Shown piece by piece: positions 31,995 to 41,720 of a DNA stretch of 64,000 bases. Position numbers and translations under genes: made by a program. The notes under the pieces were generated by a model. The model ran no database searches, had not been told where the DNA came from, and was given only the letters and a program-made list of their open reading frames with translations. Source of the stretch: Accumulibacter phosphatis. Lineage in GTDB: Bacteria > Pseudomonadota > Gammaproteobacteria > Burkholderiales > Rhodocyclaceae. Numbering within the stretch: position 1 is the first letter of the stretch; each line of letters starts with the position of its first letter. The stretch spans positions 744,001 to 808,000 of the forward strand of contig NC_013194.1 of assembly GCF_000024165.1 (NCBI RefSeq). The letters are read 5' to 3'.

Positions 31995-33155
31995 ATGAAA
32001 ATTCACGAATATCAGGGCAAGGAACTCCTGAAGAAATTCGGCGTCGTGGTTCCGCGCGGGGTGTTCTGTCCGTCCGTCGATGATGCGGTCAAGGCAGCCG
32101 AAACCCTGGGAGGCAAGGTCTGGGTGGTCAAGGCCCAGATTCACGCGGGTGGTCGCGGCAAGGGCGGTGGCGTCAAGGTGGCCAAGTCGTTGGACGAAGT
32201 TCGCCAGTTTGCCGGGCAGATCCTGGGCATGCAACTCGTGACGCACCAGACCGGACCGGCAGGCCAGAAGGTGCGGCGGCTGCTCGTCGAAGAAGGGGCA
32301 GACATCCGCAAGGAGTATTACGTTGCCGCGCTGACCGATCGCACGACGCAGAAGGTGGTGATGATGGCGTCTTCCGAAGGTGGCATGGACATCGAGAAGG
32401 TTGCCCACGACACTCCGGAAAAGATCCTCAAGGTGTTCATCGATCCGGTCGACGGGATAAGCGACGCGCAGGCGGCCGAACTGGCCAACGGCATTGGCGT
32501 GCCGGCGGAGTCCGTCGGCCAGGCGGTGGCAGCGCTCAAGGGGCTCTACCAGTGCTACATGGAAACCGACGCCTCCCTGGCCGAGATCAACCCGCTGATC
32601 CTCGAGGGTAACGGCAACATCAAGGCCATCGACGCCAAGTTCAACTTCGACTCCAACTCGCTTTATCGGCAGCCGGAGATCGTCGCTTACCGCGATCTCG
32701 ACGAGGAGGACCCCGACGAACTCGAAGCGTCCAAGTTCGACCTCTCGTACATTTCGCTCGACGGCAACATCGGCTGCCTGGTGAACGGCGCCGGTCTGGC
32801 GATGGCAACGATGGACACGATCAAGCTGTTCGGTGCCGAGCCGGCCAACTTCCTCGATGTCGGCGGTGGCGCGACCACCGAGAAGGTCACCGAAGCCTTC
32901 CAGATCATGCTCAGGAATCCCAAGGTCAAGGGCATTCTGGTGAACATCTTCGGCGGCATCATGCGCTGCGACACGATCGCCACCGGTGTCGTTGCCGCCG
33001 CTCGGGAAACGCACCTCTCCGTGCCGCTGGTGGTCCGCATGAAGGGGACCAACGAAGATATCGGCAAGAAGATCCTCAGCGATTCCGGCCTGCCGATCAT
33101 CACTGCGGATTCAATGGCCGAAGCCGCCACCAAGATCGTTGCTGCGGTCAGTTAA
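31995..33155 (+). CDS. sucC: Succinyl-CoA synthetase beta subunit (ADP-forming)
   Basis: A 386-residue protein of exact family length. ATP-grasp domain at the N-terminus (MKIHEYQGKELLKKFGV, AQIHAGGRGKGGGVK), Mg/ATP residues in EINPLIL, and the CoA-ligase domain with NIFGGIMRCDTIA. Catalyses succinyl-CoA + ADP + Pi = succinate + ATP + CoA in the TCA cycle. ATG preceded by AAGGAAAG. Followed by sucD after 9 bases. Confidence 0.98.
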   Translation: MKIHEYQGKELLKKFGVVVPRGVFCPSVDDAVKAAETLGGKVWVVKAQIHAGGRGKGGGVKVAKSLDEVRQFAGQILGMQLVTHQTGPAGQKVRRLLVEEGADIRKEYYVAALTDRTTQKVVMMASSEGGMDIEKVAHDTPEKILKVFIDPVDGISDAQAAELANGIGVPAESVGQAVAALKGLYQCYMETDASLAEINPLILEGNGNIKAIDAKFNFDSNSLYRQPEIVAYRDLDEEDPDELEASKFDLSYISLDGNIGCLVNGAGLAMATMDTIKLFGAEPANFLDVGGGATTEKVTEAFQIMLRNPKVKGILVNIFGGIMRCDTIATGVVAAARETHLSVPLVVRMKGTNEDIGKKILSDSGLPIITADSMAEAATKIVAAVS

Positions 33156-33164
33156 GGAGCCACC

Positions 33165-34058
33165 ATGTCGATTCTGATTAACAAAGACACCAAGATCATC
33201 ACCCAGGGGATCACCGGCAAGACCGGCCAGTTCCACACCGAGAAGTGCCAGGAGTACGCCAACGGCAAGAACTGCTTCGTCGCCGGGGTGAATCCCAAGA
33301 AAGCCGGCGAGAGTATTTTCGGCATTCCGATCTTTGGCTCGGTCAAGGACGCTGCTGCCCAGACCGGTGCCACGGTCTCGGTCATCTACGTGCCGCCGCC
33401 AGGCGCCGCTGCGGCGATCTGGGAAGCGGTCGAAGCCGACCTCGATCTGGTCGTCTGCATCACCGAAGGCATCCCCGTGCGCGACATGCTCGTCGTGCGC
33501 AACAAGATGCTGCGCAAGGAAGCGGCTGGCGGCAAGAAGACCCTGCTGCTCGGTCCGAACTGCCCCGGCCTGATCACGCCGGACGAAGTCAAGATCGGTA
33601 TCATGCCGGGTCACATTCACCGCAAGGGTCGCATCGGGGTGGTCTCGCGTTCCGGTACGCTGACCTACGAAGCGGTCGGTCAGTTGACCGAAATCGGTCT
33701 CGGCCAGTCGTCGGCCGTGGGTACCGGTGGCGATCCGATCAACGGTCTCAAGCACATCGATATCATGCGTCTGTTCAACGACGACCCGGATACCGACGCG
33801 GTGATCATGATCGGTGAAATCGGTGGTCCGGATGAAGCGGATGCGGCCGTATGGTGCAAGGCCAACATGAAGAAGCCGATCGTCGGCTTCATTGCCGGCG
33901 TCACCGCTCCGGCTGGCAAGCGCATGGGCCACGCCGGTGCGCTGATCTCCGGTGGCGCGGACACCGCTGATGCCAAACTCGCGATCATGGAGGAGTGCGG
34001 CTTTACGGTGACGCGCGACCCGTCGGAAATGGGCAAGCTGATCAAGGCGCTGATCTAG
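33165..34058 (+). CDS. sucD: Succinyl-CoA synthetase alpha subunit
   Basis: A 297-residue protein with the CoA-binding Rossmann start (TKIITQGITGKTGQFHTEK), the conserved GPNCPGLITP and the active-site histidine in GHAGALISGG near residue 249, which carries the phosphate. Forms a heterotetramer with SucC. AAGGAG precedes the ATG. A strong terminator follows. Confidence 0.98.
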   Translation: MSILINKDTKIITQGITGKTGQFHTEKCQEYANGKNCFVAGVNPKKAGESIFGIPIFGSVKDAAAQTGATVSVIYVPPPGAAAAIWEAVEADLDLVVCITEGIPVRDMLVVRNKMLRKEAAGGKKTLLLGPNCPGLITPDEVKIGIMPGHIHRKGRIGVVSRSGTLTYEAVGQLTEIGLGQSSAVGTGGDPINGLKHIDIMRLFNDDPDTDAVIMIGEIGGPDEADAAVWCKANMKKPIVGFIAGVTAPAGKRMGHAGALISGGADTADAKLAIMEECGFTVTRDPSEMGKLIKALI

Positions 34059-34094
34059 GTCCGGATTGAGCTGGCTTCTCGTCTCGGCAAGAAG

Positions 34095-34118
34095 GGCAGA
34101 CCGCGGTCTGCCTTTTTT
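34095..34118 (+). terminator. Rho-independent terminator of sucCD
   Basis: GGCAGACCGCGGTCTGCC, a perfect palindrome of 18 bases, followed by six T. Textbook form. Confidence 0.95.
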
Positions 34119-34242
34119 GTTTGCCCCCGGCGCGTGTCATTTCATTTGCCGGTAAAATCGTTGACCAGGCGTTGCGCGGCGTCGCTCACGGTTGGCCCCG
34201 AGCGGCCCGCGGCGCTTGTTCGATACCGCCGACGAGGAAGAA

Positions 34243-35202
34243 ATGGCCCTGTTCCTGAGTGAAAAAGACGTTGAAGAGCTGCTGACCATGCCGCTGGTTA
34301 TCGAAGCGGTCGAGGCAGCACACCGCGAGCTTTCGTCGGGGCAGGCCTGCGACATACCCCGCCAACGCACGCGCTTGCCGCAGACGACGCTGCATGTCCT
34401 GCAGGGGGCCTTGCCGGGTCTTGACGCCATCGGCTACAAGGCCTACACCAGTAACCGCTCGGGCGTACGTTTCCTCGTTTACCTCTATTCGGCGTCGACC
34501 GGCAGGCTGCGCGCCGTCGTCGAAGCCGATCGTCTCGGCATGATGCGCACAGGTGCGGCATCGGCCGTTGCGACGCGCTGGCTGGCCAGACCCGACGCGC
34601 AAGTGGCGGGAGTCTTCGGTGCCGGCTGGCAGGCCGAAGGGCACATCGAAGCGATAGCAGCCGTGTGTCCACTACGGCGGGTGAAGGTGTATGCGCGGCG
34701 CAGCGAGCGGCTGCTCGCCTTCTGTGCGCGGCTGTCGGAGCGCCTTGGCATCGAGGTCGCCGCTGCCGCTTCACCCGAGGACGCCGTGCGCGGCAGCGAC
34801 ATCGTCAGCACCGTCACGACCTCGGCGACGCCGCTCTTCGACGCCGACTGGCTGTCTCCCGGCACACACATCAATGCCGCAGGTTCCAATTCACTGATTC
34901 GCCGCGAACTGGGTGAAGACGTCCTCAAGCGCTGTTCGCCGATCGTCGTCGACAGCATCGAGACGGCACTGCGTGAGGCGGGTGACCTGCTGCCCTGGCT
35001 GGAGAAGGGACGCCTACAGGCACGGCAGTTGCTCGAACTGGGAGACGTGATCTGTGGTCGCCAGACCGGGCGGTCGGCGAGCGCCGAGATCACGCTGTTC
35101 GAGTCGCAGGGTATGGCCATACAGGATCTGGCGGTCGCGGTCCGCCTTGAAGCACTTGCGCGTGAGCGCGGAGTCGGCAGCGAATTGCCTTTCGGCGGCT
35201 AG
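34243..35202 (+). CDS. Ornithine cyclodeaminase/mu-crystallin family protein
   Basis: A 319-residue protein starting at ATG 34243 after GAGGAAG; a TTG further upstream is less likely. Family signs: the lysine in GYKAYTSN, RLGMMRTGAASAVAT, Rossmann VFGAGWQAEGHIEAI and the catalytic Asp region with SPGTHINAAGSNS. Members include ornithine cyclodeaminase, alanine dehydrogenases and ketimine reductases; the substrate cannot be told from sequence by eye. It stands alone, so context does not help. Confidence 0.85.
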   Translation: MALFLSEKDVEELLTMPLVIEAVEAAHRELSSGQACDIPRQRTRLPQTTLHVLQGALPGLDAIGYKAYTSNRSGVRFLVYLYSASTGRLRAVVEADRLGMMRTGAASAVATRWLARPDAQVAGVFGAGWQAEGHIEAIAAVCPLRRVKVYARRSERLLAFCARLSERLGIEVAAAASPEDAVRGSDIVSTVTTSATPLFDADWLSPGTHINAAGSNSLIRRELGEDVLKRCSPIVVDSIETALREAGDLLPWLEKGRLQARQLLELGDVICGRQTGRSASAEITLFESQGMAIQDLAVAVRLEALARERGVGSELPFGG

Positions 35203-35302
35203 TGTGGGCACAATCCCGTTGGTCGGCCGTCGGTGACCGGCTGACCCGTACGCAATGCGACGGAAGCCGGCTCGGTCTGCTGATCAGTTATGTGGAGACG
35301 AC

Positions 35303-36133
35303 GTGGCAAACAGTCTTTTGGGCGCGCTCGATATCGTCGCCTGTTCTGACCCGGGGCTGGTGCGGAGTCAGAACGAGGATTCGGTCATGGCCGACGCCGG
35401 TCAGGGACTGGTGATCCTCGCCGATGGCATGGGCGGCTACAACGCCGGTGAGGTGGCGAGCAAGATGGCGACGACGCTCCTGTCCGCGGGGCTGGTGGCG
35501 GCGTTGAAGACGACCTCGGCACACGAGGAGGACCAGCGGACCGGGCAGCCATTCGCTGTGCGTTGTTTGGTCGAGCAGATCGCGGTCGTCAACTCGGCGA
35601 TCTACCAGGCGTCGGAGAGTCAGTCGCAACTCGGCGGCATGGGCACGACGCTCGTCGCAGCCATTTTCTGCGACAACCGGATGATCGTCGCCCATGTTGG
35701 CGACTCTCGCCTCTATCGTCTGCGTGCCGGCGAGTTCGTGGCGTTGACGCGCGATCACTCGCTGCTGCAGGAGCAGATCGACAGCGGCTTGATCTCCGCT
35801 GAAGACGCGCGTTACGCGGCCAACCGCAACCTGGTGACGCGTGCCGTCGGCGTGGACCCCGAAGTCGAGGCGGAGATTCACGTCCATCCGGTGCAGCCTG
35901 GCGACGTCTATCTGCTCTGCTCCGACGGTCTCCATGACATGGTCGACGGGGCGGACATGCAGCGCGCCCTGGAGATGTTCGGCACCGACCTTGAGAGGGC
36001 GGCAAGGTATCTGATCCAGATGGCCAACGACCATGGTGGGGATGACAATATTTCGGTTATCGTGGTCAGAGTCGTGCGCAAATTCCCTGCGGCCAGCGGG
36101 AGTTGGGCGAAACTCTGGTCATGGCTCAGATAA
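35303..36133 (+). CDS. PP2C-family serine/threonine protein phosphatase (Stp-like)
   Basis: A 276-residue single-domain PP2C. All metal motifs are seen: QNEDSVMAD, ILADGMGGYNAGEVAS, GMGTTLVAA, HVGDSRLYRLR, LTRDHSLLQEQIDSG, LLCSDGLHDMV and GGDDNISVIVV. GTG at 35303 with GGAGA upstream is preferred; an in-frame ATG 48 bases earlier would add an unrelated extension. Acts on phosphoproteins in the cytoplasm. First gene of a signalling cluster with an FHA protein, a phosphodiesterase and a GAF-GspE ATPase. No Ser/Thr kinase gene is in the window. Confidence 0.93.
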   Translation: MANSLLGALDIVACSDPGLVRSQNEDSVMADAGQGLVILADGMGGYNAGEVASKMATTLLSAGLVAALKTTSAHEEDQRTGQPFAVRCLVEQIAVVNSAIYQASESQSQLGGMGTTLVAAIFCDNRMIVAHVGDSRLYRLRAGEFVALTRDHSLLQEQIDSGLISAEDARYAANRNLVTRAVGVDPEVEAEIHVHPVQPGDVYLLCSDGLHDMVDGADMQRALEMFGTDLERAARYLIQMANDHGGDDNISVIVVRVVRKFPAASGSWAKLWSWLR

Positions 36134-36146
36134 GGACGGGAAGGCG

Positions 36147-36827
36147 ATGGCAAAGCTGATACTCAGCATGGATGGCCTGGTACTCAAGGAGATCCCGCTG
36201 CTCACGGATCGCATGAGCATCGGTCGCAAGGCGAACAACGACATCCAGATCGACAACATGGCGATCAGTGGCGAGCATGCGGCCGTGGTGACGATTCTCA
36301 ACGACTCCTTCCTCGAGGACCTGAACAGCACCAACGGCACGCTGGTCAACGGCCAGGCGGTCAAGAAGCATTTCCTGAAGGACGGCGACGTCATCGAAAT
36401 GGGCAAGTACAAGATGAAGTATCTTGCCGCTTCGGAAACACCGGGGGAAACGACGGAGTACGCCAAGAACATGCTCGTCGAGTCGATACCCGTTCCTGAG
36501 GTCGTCAAGGCCAGTGATCCGATCGGACCCAGCCTGGGTCACAGCGCCGCTTCGGCGGTACCATCCATCGCGGCCATCCAGCTGCTCAGCGGCTCCAACG
36601 CCGGTCGCGAGCTGCAACTGACCAAGACCTTGACGACACTGGGCAAGCCAGGCGTGCAGGTGGCGGTGATCGCGAGGCGACCACAGGGGTACTTTCTGAC
36701 GCATGTCGAGGGAGCCAGCTTCCCGGTACTCAATGGCAAGGTTCTTGACGCCCAGGCACATCGCCTTGAGGACCATGACGTGATCGAGCTTGCGGGCGTG
36801 AAGATGGAATTTTTTCTGAAGACCTGA
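36147..36827 (+). CDS. FHA domain protein
   Basis: A 226-residue protein. The N-terminal FHA domain has RMSIGRKANNDIQID, ISGEHA and LNSTNGTLVNG, the phosphothreonine-binding loops. Residues about 140-226 look like a second, degenerate FHA-type beta sandwich (TTLGKPGVQVAVIARRPQGY, then LEDHDVIELAGVKMEFF). Starts 13 bases after the phosphatase gene, so the phosphatase probably controls the phosphoproteins that this one reads. Confidence 0.93.
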   Translation: MAKLILSMDGLVLKEIPLLTDRMSIGRKANNDIQIDNMAISGEHAAVVTILNDSFLEDLNSTNGTLVNGQAVKKHFLKDGDVIEMGKYKMKYLAASETPGETTEYAKNMLVESIPVPEVVKASDPIGPSLGHSAASAVPSIAAIQLLSGSNAGRELQLTKTLTTLGKPGVQVAVIARRPQGYFLTHVEGASFPVLNGKVLDAQAHRLEDHDVIELAGVKMEFFLKT

Positions 36828-36921
36828 TGATCCGTCACGTGGACCGGCGACCGCCTCGTCAGCAGGATCGTGTTTCGCGTATCACCGCGGAGCCGGCGGA
36901 GCGTCCGGTGGGGCGGGGATC

Positions 36922-37689
36922 ATGAAAGTCAGGGTTCTCGGCTGCAGCGGAGGAATCGGTGGGAGCCATCGGCGGACCACTTCGATGCTGGTCGACGACG
37001 ACCTGCTCATCGATGCCGGGACGGGTGTCGCCGATCTCTCGCTGGCCGAACTGGCGGTCATCGATCATGTCTTCCTGACCCACTCGCATCTCGACCATAT
37101 CGCTTCCTTGCCCTTGTTGGTCGATTCGGTCAGCGATTTGCGCGACAAGCCCCTGACGGTCTATGCGACGGCGGAGACGCTTGCGATCATCGGCAAGCAC
37201 ATCTTCAACTGGGTGATCTGGCCGGATTTCCGCGTCATCCCGAGTCCGGAGGAGGCGGTCATGCGCTACCGGTCGATTGCTCTCGGCCAGTCCGTTCGCC
37301 TGGGCGGACGAACGATCACGGCACTGCCCGCCGAACATACCGTTCCGGCGGTGGGTTATCAGCTCGACTCGGGGTCCGGTAGCCTCGTATTTACGGGCGA
37401 TACGACGATCAACGATGCTTTCTGGCCAGTGGTCAACAGCATTGCCAACCTTCGCTTCCTGCTGATCGAAACAGCATTCCCGAATCATGAACGGCGCCTG
37501 GCCGAAGTCTCCAAGCACCTGTGTCCGAGCATGCTGGCCACGGAGCTGACCAAGCTGACGATCGCCGCCGAGGTTTACGTCAGTCACCTGAAGCCGGGCC
37601 AGAGTGAGCTGACGATGGCGGAAATCGAGAGTTGTGCGGGTTCCTTCAAGCCACGCATGCTGCAGCACAATCAGGTCTTCGAGTTCTGA
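36922..37689 (+). CDS. Metallo-beta-lactamase-fold cyclic nucleotide phosphodiesterase
   Basis: A 255-residue protein with the MBL metal motif THSHLDH near residue 54, the third His in AEHTVPAVGY, Asp in VFTGDTTIND and the C-terminal SHLKPG. This arrangement is that of 3',5'-cyclic-nucleotide phosphodiesterases of the class II/MBL type, so cAMP is the likely substrate, inferred. It lies between FHA and GAF-GspE genes, and a membrane adenylate cyclase is encoded at 5028. ATG preceded by GGGGCGGGGATC. Confidence 0.8.
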   Translation: MKVRVLGCSGGIGGSHRRTTSMLVDDDLLIDAGTGVADLSLAELAVIDHVFLTHSHLDHIASLPLLVDSVSDLRDKPLTVYATAETLAIIGKHIFNWVIWPDFRVIPSPEEAVMRYRSIALGQSVRLGGRTITALPAEHTVPAVGYQLDSGSGSLVFTGDTTINDAFWPVVNSIANLRFLLIETAFPNHERRLAEVSKHLCPSMLATELTKLTIAAEVYVSHLKPGQSELTMAEIESCAGSFKPRMLQHNQVFEF

Positions 37690-37703
37690 GCGCCGACGAG
37701 CAA

Positions 37704-40073
37704 ATGGCAACCGATTGGCCGATCGACACCAACCTCGGCGACATGAGTCGACGCCTGGGGTTCTTCAAGAACCTGCAGCGCGTTACCAACAAGATCCATG
37801 CCACCAGTGACGCCGACGAAATCATTCTCGAGATGTCGGAGGACATTTGCGAGTTGTTTCACTGTGATCGGCTGACCATCTATCTGGTCAGTGACGACCG
37901 GCAGAGCATTGTCTCGAAGGTCAAGACCGGGCTCGCGTCGCGCCAGGACATCCGGCTGCCGATCAGCGAGCAGAGCATAGCCGGCTATGTCGCGGCGACA
38001 GGCAAGACCGTCAACATCCGCGACGTCTACGACCATCGCGAACTGGCGGGGCACAGTGCCAGTCTGCGTTTCCTGAAAGAGATCGATGAGCGGACCGGCT
38101 ATCGCTCGAAGCAGATGCTGGTTGCGCCGATCCTCAATGCTCAGAGCAACGAAATGCTGGGCGTCGTGCAACTCATCAACAACCGCTCGGATGCACCGTT
38201 TCCGGCAGTAGCCGAGGAGGGCGTCCAGGCGCTGGCGCAGACGCTGGCGGTCGCGTTTGCGCAGCGCCAGAAGACGCCGGCGGCGGTGCGCAGGACCCGC
38301 TACGATGCGCTGGTCGCCGAGGCGATCATTTCGGCAGCCGAGTTCGAACTCGCCCAGCGCTCGGCACGCCGCAAGAGCGCGGATATCGAAGACGTCCTGT
38401 GCACCGAGTTTCAGGTGCCGTTGCCGGCCATCGGTGCCGCGCTGTCGACCTTCTTTTCCGTGCCTTATGAGCCGTTCCTGCCGGATCGAATCAAGCCGCT
38501 CGATCTGCTGAAGAACCTGAAGCGTGATTACGTCGAAGCGAATCTGTGGCTACCGGTCGAGGAGACGCCCGATGGGGTGGTCGTGGTGGCGATCGACCCG
38601 GAACGGGTCAGGAGTTCGCGAACCGTCAACAACGTTTTTCCGAAGAGTCGAATCGCTTATCGCGTCACCACGCGCCGTGAATTCGCGCTCACGGTCGACA
38701 GGTTTTTCGGTGCCCTGTCGAACATGGATTCGGTCGGCGACCTGTTGTCTGGTCTTGACGACGACGAGTCGGGCGACGCCGCCGGCAGCCATGCCGAGGT
38801 GCTCAGTGCGGCAGCCGACAACGAACTCGTGCGGCTGGTCAACAAGATCATCGTCGACGCCTGCCAGCAAGGCGCCTCGGACATTCACATCGAGCCGCGG
38901 CCGGGTAAGGGCAAGACCCTGATTCGTTTCCGCCGCGATGGCTCCCTGTCTCCCTATGTCGAAGTACCTGCCTCCTACCGCAATGCCTTGATCGCCCGCC
39001 TCAAGATAATGTCCGATCTCGACATCTCGGAGAAGCGCCGGCCGCAGGACGGCAAGATGCAATTCAAGAAGTGGGGGCCGCTGGACGTCGAACTGCGCGT
39101 CGCGACGCTGCCGACGGCCGGGGGCATGGAGGACGTCGTCCTGCGCATTCTCGCCGCTGGCGAGCCGATCCCGCTCGATCGCCTCGGCGTTACGCCGCAC
39201 AATCTCGAGCGACTGCAGGCCCTGATCGCGAAACCCTACGGGCTTTTCTTCGTCTGTGGTCCGACCGGCTCGGGCAAGACGACCACGCTGCACTCGATCC
39301 TGAGCTACATCAACCGGCCGGAAACGAAGATCTGGACCGCCGAGGATCCTGTCGAGATTACGCAGAAGGGCTTGCGACAGGTGCAGGTCAACAAGAAGGC
39401 CGGACTCGATTTCGCCACCGTGATGCGTGCTTTCCTGCGTGCGGATCCCGATGTGATCATGGTCGGCGAGATGCGTGACAAGGAAACCGTGTCGATCGGC
39501 ATCGAAGCCTCGCTGACCGGCCACCTGGTGTTCGCAACGCTGCACACGAACAGCGCACCCGAGTCGGTCAACCGCCTGCTCGACATGGGCATGGACCCCT
39601 TCAACTTCGCCGACGCGCTGCTTGGCATTCTGGCCCAGCGTCTTGCCAAGCGCTTGTGCAGCGCGTGCAAGGAGGCGTACCAGCCGACACCGGAAGAGAT
39701 CAGCCAACTGCTTTCCGAGTACTGCGCTGAATTTCGGGGCACGGCGCGATGGCAGCAGGACCCGCAGGCCGCTGCCGAGCGGGTGCGTCAGGAATGGCTG
39801 GAGCGCCATGCAAGCGCAGGCCGGTTTACGCTCTACCGGGCCAGGGGATGTGCTGCCTGTGCTGGCAGCGGGTACAAGGGGCGCGTCGGCCTGCACGAGC
39901 TATTGACCGGAACGGATCTTCTCAAGAAGCAAATCCAGGAGCACGCGCGTGTTGCCGAGTTGCTTGCCACCGCGCTGAACGAAGGTATGCACACGCTCAA
40001 GATGGACGGCATCGAGAAGGTGCTCTCGGGGATCACCGACCTGAAGCAGGTGCGCATCGTCTGCATCAAGTAA
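37704..40073 (+). CDS. GAF domain fused to GspE/PilB-type secretion ATPase
   Basis: A 789-residue protein with a GAF sensor domain (about 35-195), a GspE N-terminal region, and a full type II/IV ATPase. Walker A is GPTGSGKTTTLHS, followed by the Asp box region (EDPVEITQKGLRQVQVN), Walker B (DPDVIMVGEMRDKETVSIGIEASLTGH in part), the His box (FATLHTN) and a zinc-binding Cys quartet (CSAC...CAAC). A GAF domain on such an ATPase suggests small-molecule control of pilus extension or secretion. Start at ATG 37704. No other pilus genes are adjacent; the MSHA-like genes are at 1-5027. Confidence 0.92.
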   Translation: MATDWPIDTNLGDMSRRLGFFKNLQRVTNKIHATSDADEIILEMSEDICELFHCDRLTIYLVSDDRQSIVSKVKTGLASRQDIRLPISEQSIAGYVAATGKTVNIRDVYDHRELAGHSASLRFLKEIDERTGYRSKQMLVAPILNAQSNEMLGVVQLINNRSDAPFPAVAEEGVQALAQTLAVAFAQRQKTPAAVRRTRYDALVAEAIISAAEFELAQRSARRKSADIEDVLCTEFQVPLPAIGAALSTFFSVPYEPFLPDRIKPLDLLKNLKRDYVEANLWLPVEETPDGVVVVAIDPERVRSSRTVNNVFPKSRIAYRVTTRREFALTVDRFFGALSNMDSVGDLLSGLDDDESGDAAGSHAEVLSAAADNELVRLVNKIIVDACQQGASDIHIEPRPGKGKTLIRFRRDGSLSPYVEVPASYRNALIARLKIMSDLDISEKRRPQDGKMQFKKWGPLDVELRVATLPTAGGMEDVVLRILAAGEPIPLDRLGVTPHNLERLQALIAKPYGLFFVCGPTGSGKTTTLHSILSYINRPETKIWTAEDPVEITQKGLRQVQVNKKAGLDFATVMRAFLRADPDVIMVGEMRDKETVSIGIEASLTGHLVFATLHTNSAPESVNRLLDMGMDPFNFADALLGILAQRLAKRLCSACKEAYQPTPEEISQLLSEYCAEFRGTARWQQDPQAAAERVRQEWLERHASAGRFTLYRARGCAACAGSGYKGRVGLHELLTGTDLLKKQIQEHARVAELLATALNEGMHTLKMDGIEKVLSGITDLKQVRIVCIK

Positions 40074-40080
40074 GCGCAAT

Positions 40081-40108
40081 GACAAAGCCCCCTTGCGGGG
40101 GCCTTGTC
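40081..40108. terminator. Bidirectional terminator between the GspE-like gene and icd
   Basis: GACAA-A-GCCCCC / GGGGGC-C-TTGTC around TTGC, between convergent genes. Confidence 0.85.
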
Positions 40109-40132
40109 GGTCGGGCGGTGCAGGGCGATTGC

Positions 40133-41362
40133 CTACATCCGTTCGATCATCGCATCGCCAAACTCCGAGCACGATACCTCGCGGGCACCCTCCATCAGGC
40201 GCGCGAAGTCGTAGGTCACGACCTTGTCGCCGATCGCCGCTTCCATCGCCTTGACGATCAGGTCGGCCGCTTCGATCCAGCCGAGATGCCGCAGCATCAT
40301 TTCGGCCGAGAGGATCAGCGAACCCGGGTTGACCTTATCCAGGCCGGCGTACTTCGGTGCCGTGCCATGCGTCGCTTCGAAGCAGGCGTACTGATCGGAG
40401 ATGTTGGCACCCGGGGCGATGCCGATACCGCCGACCTGCGCGGCCAGTGCGTCGGAAATGTAATCGCCGTTCAGGTTGGTGGTACAGATCACGTCGTATT
40501 CCGCCGGGCGCAGCAGGATCTGCTGCAGGAAGGCGTCGGCGATCGAGTCCTTGATGACGATGCCGTTGGGCAGCTTGAGCCATGGCCCGCCGTCGATCTC
40601 GACGCCACCGAATTCGTTCTTGGCCAGCGCGTAGGACCAGTCACGGAAGGCGCCTTCGGTGAACTTCATGATGTTGCCCTTGTGCACGATCGTCACCGAG
40701 CGGCGCTTGTTGGCGATGGCGTACTTGATGGCGGCGCGTACCAGGCGCTCGGTCCCCTCCTTGGAGATCGGCTTGATGCCGATACCGGAGCTTGCCGGGA
40801 AGCGGATCTTGGTGACGCCCATCTCTTCCTGCAGGAACTTGATGACCTTGTTGCAGCCATCGGAACCGGCCAGCCATTCGATGCCGGCGTAGATGTCCTC
40901 GGTGTTCTCGCGGAAGATGACCATGTTCGTCTTCGACGGATCCTTGAGCGGCGACGGAACGCCACGGAAGTACTGGATCGGGCGAACGCACTGGTACAGA
41001 TCGAGTTCCTGGCGCAGCGCCACGTTCAGGGAACGGATGCCGCCACCGACCGGTGTGGTCATCGGACCCTTGATCGACACCGAGTACTCCTTGAGCGTGT
41101 CGAGCGTCTCGGCCGACAGCCACACGTCGGAGCCATACATCTGCGTTGATTTCTCGCCGGCGTACACTTCCATCCAGTGAATCTTCTTGCTGCCGCCGTA
41201 GGCCTTGGCGACCGCGGCGTCAACGACCTTGATCATCACCGGCGTGATGTCGATGCCGATGCCGTCGCCTTCGATGTACGGGATGATGGGGTTGTCCGGG
41301 ATTGCCTGCCCGGGGATGATTTTCTGCCCGCCTTGCGGGACCTTGATCAGACTTTCGCTCAT
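40133..41362 (-). CDS. icd: Isocitrate dehydrogenase, NADP-dependent
   Basis: A 409-residue protein with the family's substrate loop GGGIRSLNVALRQELDLY, whose Ser (S111) corresponds to the site phosphorylated by AceK in E. coli (S113). It also has NMVIFRENTEDIYAGIEW and the NADP-site stretch ATHGTAPKYAG. Converts isocitrate to 2-oxoglutarate, CO2 and NADPH. ATG at 41362 with AGGAG six bases upstream. Divergent from aceK across a 358-base region. Confidence 0.97.
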   Translation of the reverse strand: MSESLIKVPQGGQKIIPGQAIPDNPIIPYIEGDGIGIDITPVMIKVVDAAVAKAYGGSKKIHWMEVYAGEKSTQMYGSDVWLSAETLDTLKEYSVSIKGPMTTPVGGGIRSLNVALRQELDLYQCVRPIQYFRGVPSPLKDPSKTNMVIFRENTEDIYAGIEWLAGSDGCNKVIKFLQEEMGVTKIRFPASSGIGIKPISKEGTERLVRAAIKYAIANKRRSVTIVHKGNIMKFTEGAFRDWSYALAKNEFGGVEIDGGPWLKLPNGIVIKDSIADAFLQQILLRPAEYDVICTTNLNGDYISDALAAQVGGIGIAPGANISDQYACFEATHGTAPKYAGLDKVNPGSLILSAEMMLRHLGWIEAADLIVKAMEAAIGDKVVTYDFARLMEGAREVSCSEFGDAMIERM

Positions 41363-41720
41363 GCCAACTCCTAATTGTGTGGTTGTCGCCGATGCAGGGG
41401 CCAGCGCCGGTGCCTTGTAGCTCCATGCGCCGGCTCGGGATCCGTTGATCGGACGATGCTGCGTACCTGGGCACGAAGGATCCTCGTCTGAAGCCAAACT
41501 CTCCTGCGGCACCGCCCGCGATTATGTCGTAAATTCAGGCGATCTGCAGCAATTCTCGCGCTTGTGTCGGTGCATGCCGACTCGTCCGGCGCCGCGATGC
41601 TGTCGGCAATCGGCCGCTTGACGGACTCACCGGCAGGCTTCGCAGGCGGCGACGACGAGTGATGTGGCGCCGTTGTGCGGATGCTACAATCCTATCAATC
41701 CGACCCCTCGACCGCATCCA
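41363..41720. promoter_or_regulatory. Divergent icd/aceK control region
   Basis: 358 bases without a gene. A TGn-extended -10 (TGCTACAAT, 41682-41690) points to aceK. On the icd side CATAAT (41521-41526, minus strand) is a weak -10 candidate. No clear activator or repressor site was recognised. Confidence 0.5.
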
